DNA of 14,579 nt from UBA5500 sp023622465. Its GTDB lineage: Bacteria; Bacillota; UBA994; UBA5500. The DNA lies in the NCBI GenBank assembly GCA_023622465.1, contig JAMNZE010000078.1, forward strand, positions 1 through 14,579, in the 5' to 3' direction. Every line of letters begins with the position of its first letter. The first letter of the stretch is position 1. This document shows, in pieces, positions 6,521 to 13,397 of the stretch. Below the pieces are notes generated by a model. That model had not been told where the DNA came from, made no database searches, and worked only from the letters and a program-made list of their open reading frames with translations. Position numbers and translations under genes: made by a program.

Positions 6521-7871
6521 CTTCTATGGCCGTCGGCACCATCACCGCATCGGTCATACCGTGGATGACTGGTTTGCTTAAAGGAACGAAGGTGGCTAGG
6601 GCACCGGACAGGATGACCTGCTCACCGATCAGGAAGTAGTAGGGGCAGAGACGCATCTTGCCTTCAAACCAATTGATACTTTGGCTGGAGTGTTCATAAT
6701 ACTCAACACGATGGGTGACCGATTGCTGATAGGCCTGAATAATATAGGGAGCGGTGTTTGCTTGTGCCACATAGTTATCTATTGTGTGTGCCCAGCGGCC
6801 GGTGGTATAGTCTTTACCCCGGCTAAAGCCGTGACCACCCCAAGCCAAGGGAGAAAAGCCAGAAGGCTTGAGTACAAAGGGGCGAGTGCGCCGACTGGTC
6901 TTCTTAAGTTTGGCCAAAGAGCCGCAGGGCCCCCCGGCGAAGGCTATTGGATCACTGCTGAGTAACCAGGTGGGCGGAATCAATTGCCGCAAGTAGTCGA
7001 AAGAATCGGTGCCTAAAAGTTGCTCCCAAGTGTCTTGCAACTCCGGGTGGTGTAAGAAGGCAAACCACATTTTTTCTTCCAGATGGGGCTTAGGGGGTGG
7101 CGTGACCTTTATTATGCCTTCCGCCCCTAGGGTTAGCAATTCCTTAGCACCCGGAATATTATCGATATCAAAGAGCTCAAAGAATCGATAAATAAGCTGC
7201 AGGCGCTGTCCTTGATAACGCACCTCTCCGTTCTTAATCTGAAGTTGTTCCGGGCAGAGGGTGGGGATTTGGATCTGCGCCTCTTGCCAATGGCGCGAGA
7301 GCCAAGCGGTTTCCGCCCGGTAGCCAGCACACTCCTCGGATATTACTATGGCCGCTTGTTCGTGGCAGTCAATGAGACTGGTCAGGGCGGTGGCCATGGC
7401 AGCGGCCGTTTTACCACCGGCCAGCAGCGGCCACGCCCCATACACCTGCTCGAAAAAACCGAGTAGCCCCATGCTACCAGGTACCGAATCCAGTTCGGTG
7501 GCTCTCCAACCAGCGGCTGTCAGCAGTAAATCGGGGCGAATGATTACGGGTATTTGGTCTTTATAGGCGTCGGCCTGGGCAAGGGTCAATAACCAGTCGG
7601 GTTTACCCGCGTCTAAGTGCCGAGCTACAAAGGGTGGAGCTTCTCCCCTTTTGCTCAACTGATAGAGCTTATCCATGGCTATGTAAAATTTATGCAGGTG
7701 CTGACCCATTTGCTGAAGTTCTTGGGCTTGCCTTTGGGTGATGAAATACGGGATAGGGCTGATGCGAAAAGATGCAAAACGGGCAGCCGGATTGGGTCGT
7801 GCCTGGGGCCGTATGATTCGGGCGTGTCCAAGGGCAGCATCGATGCGCTGACAGGCTTCTATAGTATGCAT
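6516..7871 (-). CDS. ATP-grasp-like protein of unknown substrate
   Basis: This 451-residue soluble protein resembles permuted ATP-grasp ligases such as the glutathionylspermidine synthase group. Residues ~110-135 (IRPDLLL..GWRATELDSVPGSMG) look like the pre-ATP-grasp substrate region. Residues ~332-346 (FVLKPSGFSPLAWGG) look like the ATP-contacting strand with its lysine and glycine loop. The C-terminal block RLCPYYF (from ~407) to IHGMTDAVMVP (~436-446) is strikingly motif-rich. The assignment to ATP-grasp is from pattern recognition, not search. ATG at 7871 is preferred because GAGGGTGA lies six to seven bases upstream; a GTG at 7886 would overlap that site. The gene stands alone, convergent to the operon on its right end and divergent from the zinc-ribbon gene, with a palindromic promoter region. 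It may ligate an amino acid or amine to an acid, but no partner gene reveals the substrate. Confidence 0.75.
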   Translation of the reverse strand: MHTIEACQRIDAALGHARIIRPQARPNPAARFASFRISPIPYFITQRQAQELQQMGQHLHKFYIAMDKLYQLSKRGEAPPFVARHLDAGKPDWLLTLAQADAYKDQIPVIIRPDLLLTAAGWRATELDSVPGSMGLLGFFEQVYGAWPLLAGGKTAAAMATALTSLIDCHEQAAIVISEECAGYRAETAWLSRHWQEAQIQIPTLCPEQLQIKNGEVRYQGQRLQLIYRFFELFDIDNIPGAKELLTLGAEGIIKVTPPPKPHLEEKMWFAFLHHPELQDTWEQLLGTDSFDYLRQLIPPTWLLSSDPIAFAGGPCGSLAKLKKTSRRTRPFVLKPSGFSPLAWGGHGFSRGKDYTTGRWAHTIDNYVAQANTAPYIIQAYQQSVTHRVEYYEHSSQSINWFEGKMRLCPYYFLIGEQVILSGALATFVPLSKPVIHGMTDAVMVPTAIEE

Positions 7872-7893
7872 ATGTATCACCCTCACAAAATCA

Positions 7894-7934
7894 CTTATTA
7901 GAGTTATCTACATGCTATGTAAATAACTAATAAG
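7894..7934. promoter_or_regulatory. Imperfect palindrome overlapping a putative promoter of the ATP-grasp-like gene
   Basis: The left arm (7894-7913) matches the reverse complement of the right arm (7917-7934) at 17 of 18 positions, with a two-base bulge (AG) in the left arm and a three-base centre. On the minus strand the arms contain TTTACA (7923-7918) and TAATAA (7900-7895) with a 17-base spacer. This is a possible sigma-A-type promoter, although the -10 is weak. A start near 7888 would leave a short leader with the ribosome binding site. A dyad centred in the spacer is what a repressor operator would look like, but an mRNA hairpin is possible if transcription starts further upstream. Confidence 0.5.
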
Positions 7935-8029
7935 ACGTGCGCCGCTACTTATGGAGTCGTTCTTGTATGATTTCTCTAAAAGGGTGGGACATTAACTTCA
8001 GTAGGCTATAGCAAGGGAGTGCGTTATTC

Positions 8030-8347
8030 ATGAACAACAAGAATCGTGTGGTGAGCCGATTACGGGCTTTAGAACAGCGGGCGCAGGCTTTGCGTCAACA
8101 GGCAAATGCGCCGCAGAGGCCACGGGATCAGGACAGTGTTCTGTGGATGTCAAGTTTAGATATTATTGGAGAACTGTTGAGTGTGGTAGAACAATTGGCA
8201 GCTGATCGCATCAACGTGGGGGAAGAAATGCCTTTCGCTTGTCCCCACTGCCATTCCTCCGTAGCCGTCCCTTATGAGGCGGTGACACAAGCGGCAGCCC
8301 GTTGTCCGGCTTGCGGCGAAACTGTGTTATTAGCTAATCCTACTTAG
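8030..8347 (+). CDS. Small zinc-ribbon protein of unknown function
   Basis: The 105-residue product has a basic helical N-terminus likely to form a coiled coil (residues ~5-30), a hydrophobic helix SSLDIIGELLSVVEQLA (~41-57), and a C-terminal zinc ribbon with Cys71-Pro-His-Cys74 and Cys92-Pro-Ala-Cys95. Four cysteines in two CPxC knuckles should bind one zinc. A similar layout occurs in small proteins often found near spoIIIA in Clostridia (the CD1247 N-terminal type), but I am not certain of the match. The ribosome binding site AAGGGAG lies about 11 bases upstream of ATG 8030. The gene is followed by its own strong terminator, so it is probably a one-gene transcript. A regulatory or nucleic-acid-binding role is possible but unproven. 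Confidence 0.8.
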   Translation: MNNKNRVVSRLRALEQRAQALRQQANAPQRPRDQDSVLWMSSLDIIGELLSVVEQLAADRINVGEEMPFACPHCHSSVAVPYEAVTQAAARCPACGETVLLANPT

Positions 8348-8355
8348 AATAGGTT

Positions 8356-8392
8356 AAAGGGGACTGCTTAGCAAGTAGTCCCCTTTCTTTTT
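8356..8392 (+). terminator. Intrinsic terminator after the zinc-ribbon gene
   Basis: A 14-bp stem pairs 8356-8369 (AAAGGGGACTGCTT) with 8373-8386, with one G-U pair and an AGC loop. It is followed by CTTTTT. It starts nine bases after the stop codon. Confidence 0.92.
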
Positions 8393-8423
8393 AGATAAAT
8401 TCCTAGGGAGGTGAATTCCCAGC

Positions 8424-9212
8424 TTGAAGATCGGACTGGCTTTAGGAGGAGGAATTGCCCGCGGCCTGGCCCATATTGGCGTCTTACAGGCCCTAACCGA
8501 GTTAGGGGTAGAAATCAACATTCTAGCCGGCACAAGTTCAGGCAGTATTATCGGTGCGCTTTTTGCCGCCGGCTATCCTCCGTCGGCTATTGAAGAGATT
8601 GCCCACACAACCACGTGGCGGGATTTAGGGCATCTGGTGGTGCCCCGCCGCAGTTTGCTAGGGGCCGATCGTATGGAGCAAAGCCTGGAGGCCTTGTTGC
8701 GGGGCAAAACTTTCGCCGATTTAGAAATGCCCTTTGCAGCGGTGTGTACCGACCTGTTGCGGGCCGAGAAGGTAGCTCTTACTTCCGGTCCGGTGAGTTT
8801 GGCCGTGCGAGCCAGTTGTTCAATTCCCGGGATTTTTCCGCCGGTGGAATGGGAGGATCGTTTGCTGATTGACGGAGGTACGGTAGAAAATGTGCCGGTG
8901 CAAACGGTGCGTCAAATGGGGGCCGATTTAGTCATCGGGGTTGATCTTTACAGTGACATTGCCCCGGTGGAGCGGGTGGAGGGTATCATGGGGGTGCTGA
9001 CCCGTAGCCTAGAAATTTCACAACGTTATCGCTGCTTGACCGAATTTCAGACGGCGGATGTTTGTATTGAGCCGCCACTGGCGGGTGAAAGCTTGGTTGA
9101 TCTCAGTCGTGTAGAAGTGTACATCAAAGCCGGTTATGAAGCAACAATGGCGCAGCAGAAGGCCTTGTTAGAGTTAAAGCAAAAATTAGTGCCTGTAGCT
9201 TTAGGATCTTAA
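8424..9212 (+). CDS. Patatin-like phospholipase (RssA/YlbK type)
   Basis: This is a serine lipid hydrolase with a Ser-Asp dyad. The 262-residue protein opens with the oxyanion-hole motif LALGGGIARGLAHIG (residues 5-19). It continues with the nucleophile elbow GTSSGS (Ser38) and the catalytic Asp150 in DGGTVEN. Length and motif order match bacterial one-domain patatins of the RssA/YlbK group, which are cytoplasmic or loosely membrane-associated. The substrate is unknown; family members hydrolyse acyl chains of phospholipids or lysophospholipids. TTG 8424 follows GGGAGGTG (8406-8413) by ten bases. It lies between terminators, directly upstream of the spoIIIA region, but a separate terminator and promoter precede spoIIIAA, so a direct sporulation role is not implied. 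Confidence 0.92.
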   Translation: MKIGLALGGGIARGLAHIGVLQALTELGVEINILAGTSSGSIIGALFAAGYPPSAIEEIAHTTTWRDLGHLVVPRRSLLGADRMEQSLEALLRGKTFADLEMPFAAVCTDLLRAEKVALTSGPVSLAVRASCSIPGIFPPVEWEDRLLIDGGTVENVPVQTVRQMGADLVIGVDLYSDIAPVERVEGIMGVLTRSLEISQRYRCLTEFQTADVCIEPPLAGESLVDLSRVEVYIKAGYEATMAQQKALLELKQKLVPVALGS

Positions 9213-9341
9213 AATTCGCGCCCTGGGTACAGAGCCATCCCAGCGCCTTGGGCCGTCACCAACAGTTATGCTGTTTAAGACTTGAGTGCCGCCTCGGACA
9301 CCGGGAACAAGCGCTCTCAGTATGACCATACCTGCAAAAAC
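9213..9341 (+). other. Unexplained 130-base stretch between patatin gene and its terminator
   Basis: No reading frame of note is present. The stretch holds several small possible hairpins: CTGGG (9223-9227) with CCCAG (9239-9243), the competing CCCA (9239-9242) with TGGG (9249-9252), and AACAG/CTGTT a little further on. It could be a long 3' untranslated region or a small RNA ending at the terminator at 9342. I recognise no known RNA family. Confidence 0.3.
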
Positions 9342-9387
9342 AAGGGGGATGTCGCAAAATTGATTCTGCGACACCCCTTTATTTTTC
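9342..9387 (+). terminator. Intrinsic terminator upstream of spoIIIA
   Basis: TGTCGCA (9350-9356) pairs with TGCGACA (9367-9373), and the stem extends with GGGG against CCCC and AA against TT after a one- to two-base bulge. The sequence then runs into TTTATTTTT. It separates the patatin transcript from the spoIIIA promoter immediately downstream. Confidence 0.88.
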
Positions 9388-9393
9388 TACCCG

Positions 9394-9423
9394 GTCATAA
9401 ATGCCTCGGACAGGCCATAGCAT
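9394..9423 (+). promoter_or_regulatory. Putative sigma-E promoter of the spoIIIA operon
   Basis: GTCATAAA (9394-9401) resembles the sigma-E -35 element, and CATAGCAT (9416-9423) resembles the CATACA-T -10 element, with a 14-base spacer as expected. Transcription would start near 9429, leaving a leader of about 17 bases with the GGTGGGGG ribosome binding site before ATG 9446. In Bacillus subtilis the spoIIIA operon is sigma-E dependent in the mother cell. Confidence 0.65.
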
Positions 9424-9445
9424 TGTAGCAGGTGGGGGTGTAAGG

Positions 9446-10435
9446 ATGAAAGCTTGGGAAAGTCTATTGACCATCTTGCCCGCCCAGTGGCGAGCCAGCT
9501 TGTTACTAACTCCACGCCCAATCCTAGAACAGGTACAGGAATTGCGGGTGCGGCAAGGGCAACCAGTTTTGGCTTATGGGGCTTTTGGTGAATTGGCGTT
9601 CACCACCACCGGATTAAAACGGGAATGGATCGATGTAATAGTGGCGGGTTCCGAAGATATCCGGCACCTCTTAGCTACCATAAGTCAAAACTCTATCTAT
9701 GCACTAGAGGAGGAGTTACGTTCCGGCTTTGTGACTATGGCTGGAGGACACCGCATTGGTTTGACCGGCCGGGCGGTGATAGAAAATGGCCGGGTCCGCA
9801 CGCTGAAATATATTAGCAGTTTTAACATTCGGGTGGCTCGCCAGGTTGTTGATTGCTCCCGCCCCCTTTTGCCGTCTTTGTTCACCGATCAGGGACGGCT
9901 TTGCAGCACTCTATTGATTGCACCACCGCAAGGGGGCAAGACGACTATGCTACGGGATCTGGTGCGCAATTTGAGTTGGGGCTATGGATGCCCCCGGGCT
10001 TACAAGATTGTTGTGGTGGACGAGCGTTCCGAGTTGGCGGCCTGTTACCAAGGAGTTCCCCAATTGGATGTGGGACCGCGAACCGATGTACTGGACGCTT
10101 GCCCTAAAGCCGAGGGGATGATGATGGCCCTCCGGTCCCTAAGCCCAGAAGTGTTAGTAACCGATGAAATTGGGCGTCGGGAAGATGCAGAGGCCATTGA
10201 GGAGGCCTTGCATTGTGGGGTAACTATTTTAGCCACCGCTCACGGCAGCAGTTGGGAGGAACTGTTGAGGAGACCGGTGCTAAAAGATTTGCTGGTAAGG
10301 CGCTCTTTCTCTCGCTTCGTTTTGCTTAGTGCCCGCCAGGGCCCAGGAACAATTGAAGCGGTGCTTGACGCCCAGCAACAACCAATGGGGAGGTGGAATC
10401 CGTATGTGGTTGCTGCTGATAAAAGTGATAGCTAG
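9446..10435 (+). CDS. spoIIIAA: Stage III sporulation protein AA, secretion-type ATPase
   Basis: SpoIIIAA is the cytoplasmic ATPase of the SpoIIIA-SpoIIQ complex in the mother cell and resembles secretion ATPases of the type II/IV pilus group. The 329-residue product has a Walker A APPQGGKTT (residues 159-167, Lys165) and a Walker B VVVDERSE (Asp192-Glu193). EVLVTDEIGRRED and a LATAHG segment follow, as in the family. The start at ATG 9446 fits the GGTGGGGG site and the predicted promoter; an in-frame extension to 9401 would begin inside the promoter. Its 3' end overlaps spoIIIAB by 32 bases, so the two are likely translationally coupled. It is the first of eight operon genes in the canonical order. 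Confidence 0.97.
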   Translation: MKAWESLLTILPAQWRASLLLTPRPILEQVQELRVRQGQPVLAYGAFGELAFTTTGLKREWIDVIVAGSEDIRHLLATISQNSIYALEEELRSGFVTMAGGHRIGLTGRAVIENGRVRTLKYISSFNIRVARQVVDCSRPLLPSLFTDQGRLCSTLLIAPPQGGKTTMLRDLVRNLSWGYGCPRAYKIVVVDERSELAACYQGVPQLDVGPRTDVLDACPKAEGMMMALRSLSPEVLVTDEIGRREDAEAIEEALHCGVTILATAHGSSWEELLRRPVLKDLLVRRSFSRFVLLSARQGPGTIEAVLDAQQQPMGRWNPYVVAADKSDS

Positions 10436-10931
10436 CGGCCTCATCATTTTGACAACCACATCCTTCGGATTCGACATGGCACGCCGCTACCGGGATCGGC
10501 CTCGGCATTTACGCCAGTTGCAAGCTGCATTACAAGGGTTGGCTACTGAAATAACCTATGGGGCTACTCCTCTGCCGGCAGCCTTTGCTAATCTGGCTGC
10601 TACCCATCCGTCGCCGACCAAAGATATGTTGCAAGTGGCGGCCCAGCAATTGGCAATGCCGGGGAATACGGCCACAGTGGCCTGGGAGCAGGGGTTAGAA
10701 ACCCTATTGCAGCGGTCCGCCCTCCACCCACGGGATTTGGCGGGGGTGAGGCAGCTGGGAGCCGTATTAGGTCTTTCCGACCGTCGGGATCAGGAGCGTC
10801 ACCTATTGTTAGCTATACAACATCTGGAGAGGGAAGAAATAGCGGCGGAGCAAGAAAGGCAGCAAAACGAACGTATGTGGCGCTATTTAGGCGTACTATC
10901 CGGTCTGTTAGTGGTCATAGTGCTAGTATAG
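10404..10931 (+). CDS. spoIIIAB: Stage III sporulation protein AB
   Basis: The 175-residue protein has an N-terminal membrane helix (residues ~1-19), a largely helical cytoplasmic middle (RHLRQLQAALQGLATEITYGATPLP is typical of the family) and a C-terminal membrane helix (YLGVLSGLLVVIVLV). This is the usual SpoIIIAB layout, weakly similar to GspF-type platform proteins. ATG 10404 is preceded by GGGGAGGTGG (10387-10396) and matches the expected size of about 170 residues; upstream in-frame codons lie inside spoIIIAA. It overlaps spoIIIAA by 32 bases and is 24 bases from spoIIIAC. Confidence 0.95.
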   Translation: MWLLLIKVIASGLIILTTTSFGFDMARRYRDRPRHLRQLQAALQGLATEITYGATPLPAAFANLAATHPSPTKDMLQVAAQQLAMPGNTATVAWEQGLETLLQRSALHPRDLAGVRQLGAVLGLSDRRDQERHLLLAIQHLEREEIAAEQERQQNERMWRYLGVLSGLLVVIVLV

Positions 10932-10955
10932 GTCAAGCTAAGGGGGTAGGAGAAC

Positions 10956-11159
10956 GTGGGCAGTATCAATTATCTAGTTATTTTACAGGTGGCCGTTTTT
11001 GGATTTGTAATAGCCATATTGCACAGTATCTTGGAAAACTCTGGCCGGGAAGAGTACGCCCAACTATTAGTTTTGCTGGGAGTCATAGTAGTCATGTTTA
11101 CCGTTATCCGCTGGATGAATGAGTTGTTCTCTACCATACGGGCTATGTTTCAATTTTAA
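10956..11159 (+). CDS. spoIIIAC: Stage III sporulation protein AC
   Basis: A 67-residue protein with two membrane helices (residues ~5-23 and ~32-50), the usual size for SpoIIIAC. The NSGREEYAQLLVLLGVIVVM segment is family-like. GTG 10956 follows GGTAGGAGA. SpoIIIAC is an integral membrane part of the mother-cell channel and is related to SpoIIIAD. The gap to spoIIIAD is 14 bases. Confidence 0.95.
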   Translation: MGSINYLVILQVAVFGFVIAILHSILENSGREEYAQLLVLLGVIVVMFTVIRWMNELFSTIRAMFQF

Positions 11160-11173
11160 AGGATAGGGATACT

Positions 11174-11560
11174 ATGGATATCATTGGCATAGTATTTCTG
11201 GCCATCGTTGGGGTAGTTTTGTTGATCATTTTACGGCAGACCCGGCCGGAGCTGGCATTATTGCTTTCGATTTTATTAGGGGTATTAATTTTTGCCACCG
11301 CCATTCCCAAGATCGGGATGATAGTTAACACCTTAGGTAGTATTGCGGCTAAGACAGATGTGGGTAGCTTACATTTGTCGACCTTGTTGAAGATTGTGGG
11401 GGTAGCCTATATCGCTGAGTTCGGGGCTCAAGTTTGCCGCGATGCCCAGGAGGGGGCTATCGCTACCAAGGTGGAGCTGGCAGGCAAAATCATTATTATG
11501 GCTTTATCTATACCAATCGTACTAGTGATCTTAGATTCGGTCATGCAATTGTTGCCGTAA
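11174..11560 (+). CDS. spoIIIAD: Stage III sporulation protein AD
   Basis: A 128-residue integral membrane protein with about four hydrophobic segments, starting DIIGIVFLAIVGVVLLIIL. The KIVGVAYIAEFGAQVCRDA stretch is a SpoIIIAD signature in my recollection. ATG 11174 follows AAAGGATAGGG. It lies between spoIIIAC and spoIIIAE in the canonical order, with an 18-base gap to the nearest candidate start of spoIIIAE. Confidence 0.96.
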   Translation: MDIIGIVFLAIVGVVLLIILRQTRPELALLLSILLGVLIFATAIPKIGMIVNTLGSIAAKTDVGSLHLSTLLKIVGVAYIAEFGAQVCRDAQEGAIATKVELAGKIIIMALSIPIVLVILDSVMQLLP

Positions 11561-11573
11561 CCACTACTATGCT

Positions 11574-11582
11574 GGGAGGTGG
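11574..11582 (+). promoter_or_regulatory. Ribosome binding site of spoIIIAE with an awkward start region
   Basis: GGGAGGTGG is the only strong site ahead of spoIIIAE. The codon at normal spacing in frame is ATC 11588; the overlapping GTG 11579 and the distant TTG 11600 are the standard alternatives. This decides the uncertain start of the gene. Confidence 0.55.
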
Positions 11583-12760
11583 TTGGGATCGGACGCAAAT
11601 TGTTGCTTTTGATAATGTTTGTAACCCTATTGCTGCCGCCATCGATGGCGGCAGCCACCCAGGAGCCTAGCACGATCGATGATATCCTGGAGCAGCAACT
11701 ACAGGCTCTAGACACAACCCACTTTGACGCCTACTTACGAAAACTGGAGGAAGAATATGAGGGGTTGTTGCCCGATCTGTCTCTGAAGAGTGTCCTGAGT
11801 GCTATTAGAGACCAAGAGAACTTTTCTTTAGCCCAGGTGACCAAAGGACTCCTTACCCTTCTATTTAGGGAATTGGCGGCCCAGTCCAGTCTCCTGATTC
11901 GTCTCCTGGTCCTATCCATGCTCTGTGTGTTACTGCAGCACCTGCATGAGGCCATGGATGGTAAGGTGGCCGACATCGCCTACCTTATCTGTTTTTTGGT
12001 GGTAATGGGCTTTGCTTTGCAAAGCTACGGACGGGCCCTTTCCTTAACCCGCGACGCCCTCGATTCTATGCTTAGTTTTGTGCACGCCCTATTTCCCCTG
12101 TTGCTGACGGTGGTGATGACCGCCGGCAATGTTAGTTCGGCGGCACTTTTTAACCCCTTGTTGATATTAGTTCTGAATGCAATTAGTACTTTGATTGTGA
12201 ATGTGGCCGTACCGCTTATCTTCTTTGCGGGAGTATTGATTCTGGCTAACAATCTTTCGCAAAACATAAAGGTTTCCCGTTTAGCTTTTCTGTTGCGGGA
12301 CGTGGGGGCCGGCTTAATGGGAGTTCTATTTATGATATTTGTTGGTTTTAATATTGCCCAAGCCACAGTGGGGGCGGTGGCCGACGGGGTGGCCGTGCGA
12401 GCCGGCAAGTTTGCCGTTAAAACCTTCTTGCCGGTGGTAGGCGGTATGTTGTCCGATGGTTTTGAAACGATCGCCGGGTGTACGGCTCTAATCGGTAACA
12501 CTTTAAGTTTTTTAGGTGTAATTGGCATCTTCCTCTATTGTGCCTTGCCGGCGATGCGTATCATTGCGCTGCTGGCCGTCTATCGCCTGGTGGGTGCTAT
12601 TATTCAACCTTTGGGGGGCGGCTTGTTATCCAATGCTCTCAATGAAATATCCGGCATCTTTACCTATTTTTTCGGTGCTTTAGCAGTAGTGGGCGTGATG
12701 CTATTCATCCTGATCACCGTAGTTGTTGGCACGGGCAATAGTGCCCTCATGTTGCGCTAG
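11579..12760 (+). CDS. spoIIIAE: Stage III sporulation protein AE, polytopic membrane protein
   Basis: The product (up to 393 residues) begins with a signal peptide-like segment (RKLLLLIMFVTLLLPPSMAAA, shown only in part) with a possible cleavage site after AAA, then a polar region, then several membrane helices to a short tail. This is the standard SpoIIIAE layout; it is the largest membrane component of the SpoIIIA complex. The start is uncertain. GTG 11579 opens the frame but overlaps the ribosome binding site GGGAGGTGG (11574-11582). No ATG, GTG or TTG stands at the normal distance: the best-spaced codon is ATC at 11588, and TTG at 11600 is rather far. I list the longest form. The gap to spoIIIAF is 12 bases. 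Confidence 0.93.
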   Translation: MVGIGRKLLLLIMFVTLLLPPSMAAATQEPSTIDDILEQQLQALDTTHFDAYLRKLEEEYEGLLPDLSLKSVLSAIRDQENFSLAQVTKGLLTLLFRELAAQSSLLIRLLVLSMLCVLLQHLHEAMDGKVADIAYLICFLVVMGFALQSYGRALSLTRDALDSMLSFVHALFPLLLTVVMTAGNVSSAALFNPLLILVLNAISTLIVNVAVPLIFFAGVLILANNLSQNIKVSRLAFLLRDVGAGLMGVLFMIFVGFNIAQATVGAVADGVAVRAGKFAVKTFLPVVGGMLSDGFETIAGCTALIGNTLSFLGVIGIFLYCALPAMRIIALLAVYRLVGAIIQPLGGGLLSNALNEISGIFTYFFGALAVVGVMLFILITVVVGTGNSALMLR

Positions 12761-12772
12761 GGGGGCAGTTTT

Positions 12773-13387
12773 ATGCTGGTAACGCTGCGAGAATTTGTAC
12801 GCAACGTATTAGTCATAATTGTCTTGGCCAGCTTTTTACAGTTGATATTGCCCCGAGGCAGTATGCGCCGGTACGCCCATTTGGCCTTGGCCCTAGTCAT
12901 GGTTTTGACCTTGCTCAGCCCTCTATTGGCGCTTACCCGTGCATCTTGGAATATAGAAGAATTGCTGGGACAGGCACAAGCTCAAACCGCCTGGTCTGAG
13001 CTGCAGGCTAGCAGCCAGGCGTTGCAGCGCCAAAACGATCTGGCCCTATTGCAAGCCTATAGACAGATGTTAAGGGCACAAGTTGAAGACCTATTGGCAC
13101 AGGTGGGTGAGGTGGAGCTGATAGATTGTCAAATTGAACTGGTGGAAGAGCAGCAAGCTGAAGATTTTGGACGCATTCTTAGCATGCATGTAGTCTGTAG
13201 ACCGGGCTCTGCGGCTGTTGAAGGTATTAAGCAAATAGAGCCGGTACAAATCGGCACCGGTGTGGCTGAACAAAAGGAAGACGCCCCGCCTAGTGAGTGG
13301 GCGGTGGAGAAAGGGCAGGAGGTTCGCCGGGCCATCGCCAGATATTTTCTTCTCAGTGAAGATCAAGTATTGGTAACCATTAGATAG
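12773..13387 (+). CDS. spoIIIAF: Stage III sporulation protein AF
   Basis: The 204-residue protein has two N-terminal membrane helices (residues ~13-28 and ~34-53, with SMRRYAHLALALVMVLTLLSPL typical of the family) followed by a soluble domain of about 150 residues with a helical, glutamine-rich first half. In known spore formers this soluble domain has a ring-building fold and lies in the intermembrane space or at the membrane. ATG 12773 follows AGGGGGGC. It ends 10 bases before spoIIIAG. Confidence 0.94.
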   Translation: MLVTLREFVRNVLVIIVLASFLQLILPRGSMRRYAHLALALVMVLTLLSPLLALTRASWNIEELLGQAQAQTAWSELQASSQALQRQNDLALLQAYRQMLRAQVEDLLAQVGEVELIDCQIELVEEQQAEDFGRILSMHVVCRPGSAAVEGIKQIEPVQIGTGVAEQKEDAPPSEWAVEKGQEVRRAIARYFLLSEDQVLVTIR

Positions 13388-13397
13388 GGGGGATATC

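Noticed and set aside
9291..9412. Ten-base direct repeat GCCTCGGACA at 9291-9300 and 9403-9412
   Set aside because: The copies flank a terminator, but there is no target duplication, inverted end or mobile gene to give it meaning.
12025..12528. Open frame of 167 residues on the minus strand inside spoIIIAE
   Set aside because: It is antisense to a strongly recognised gene and lacks domain features.
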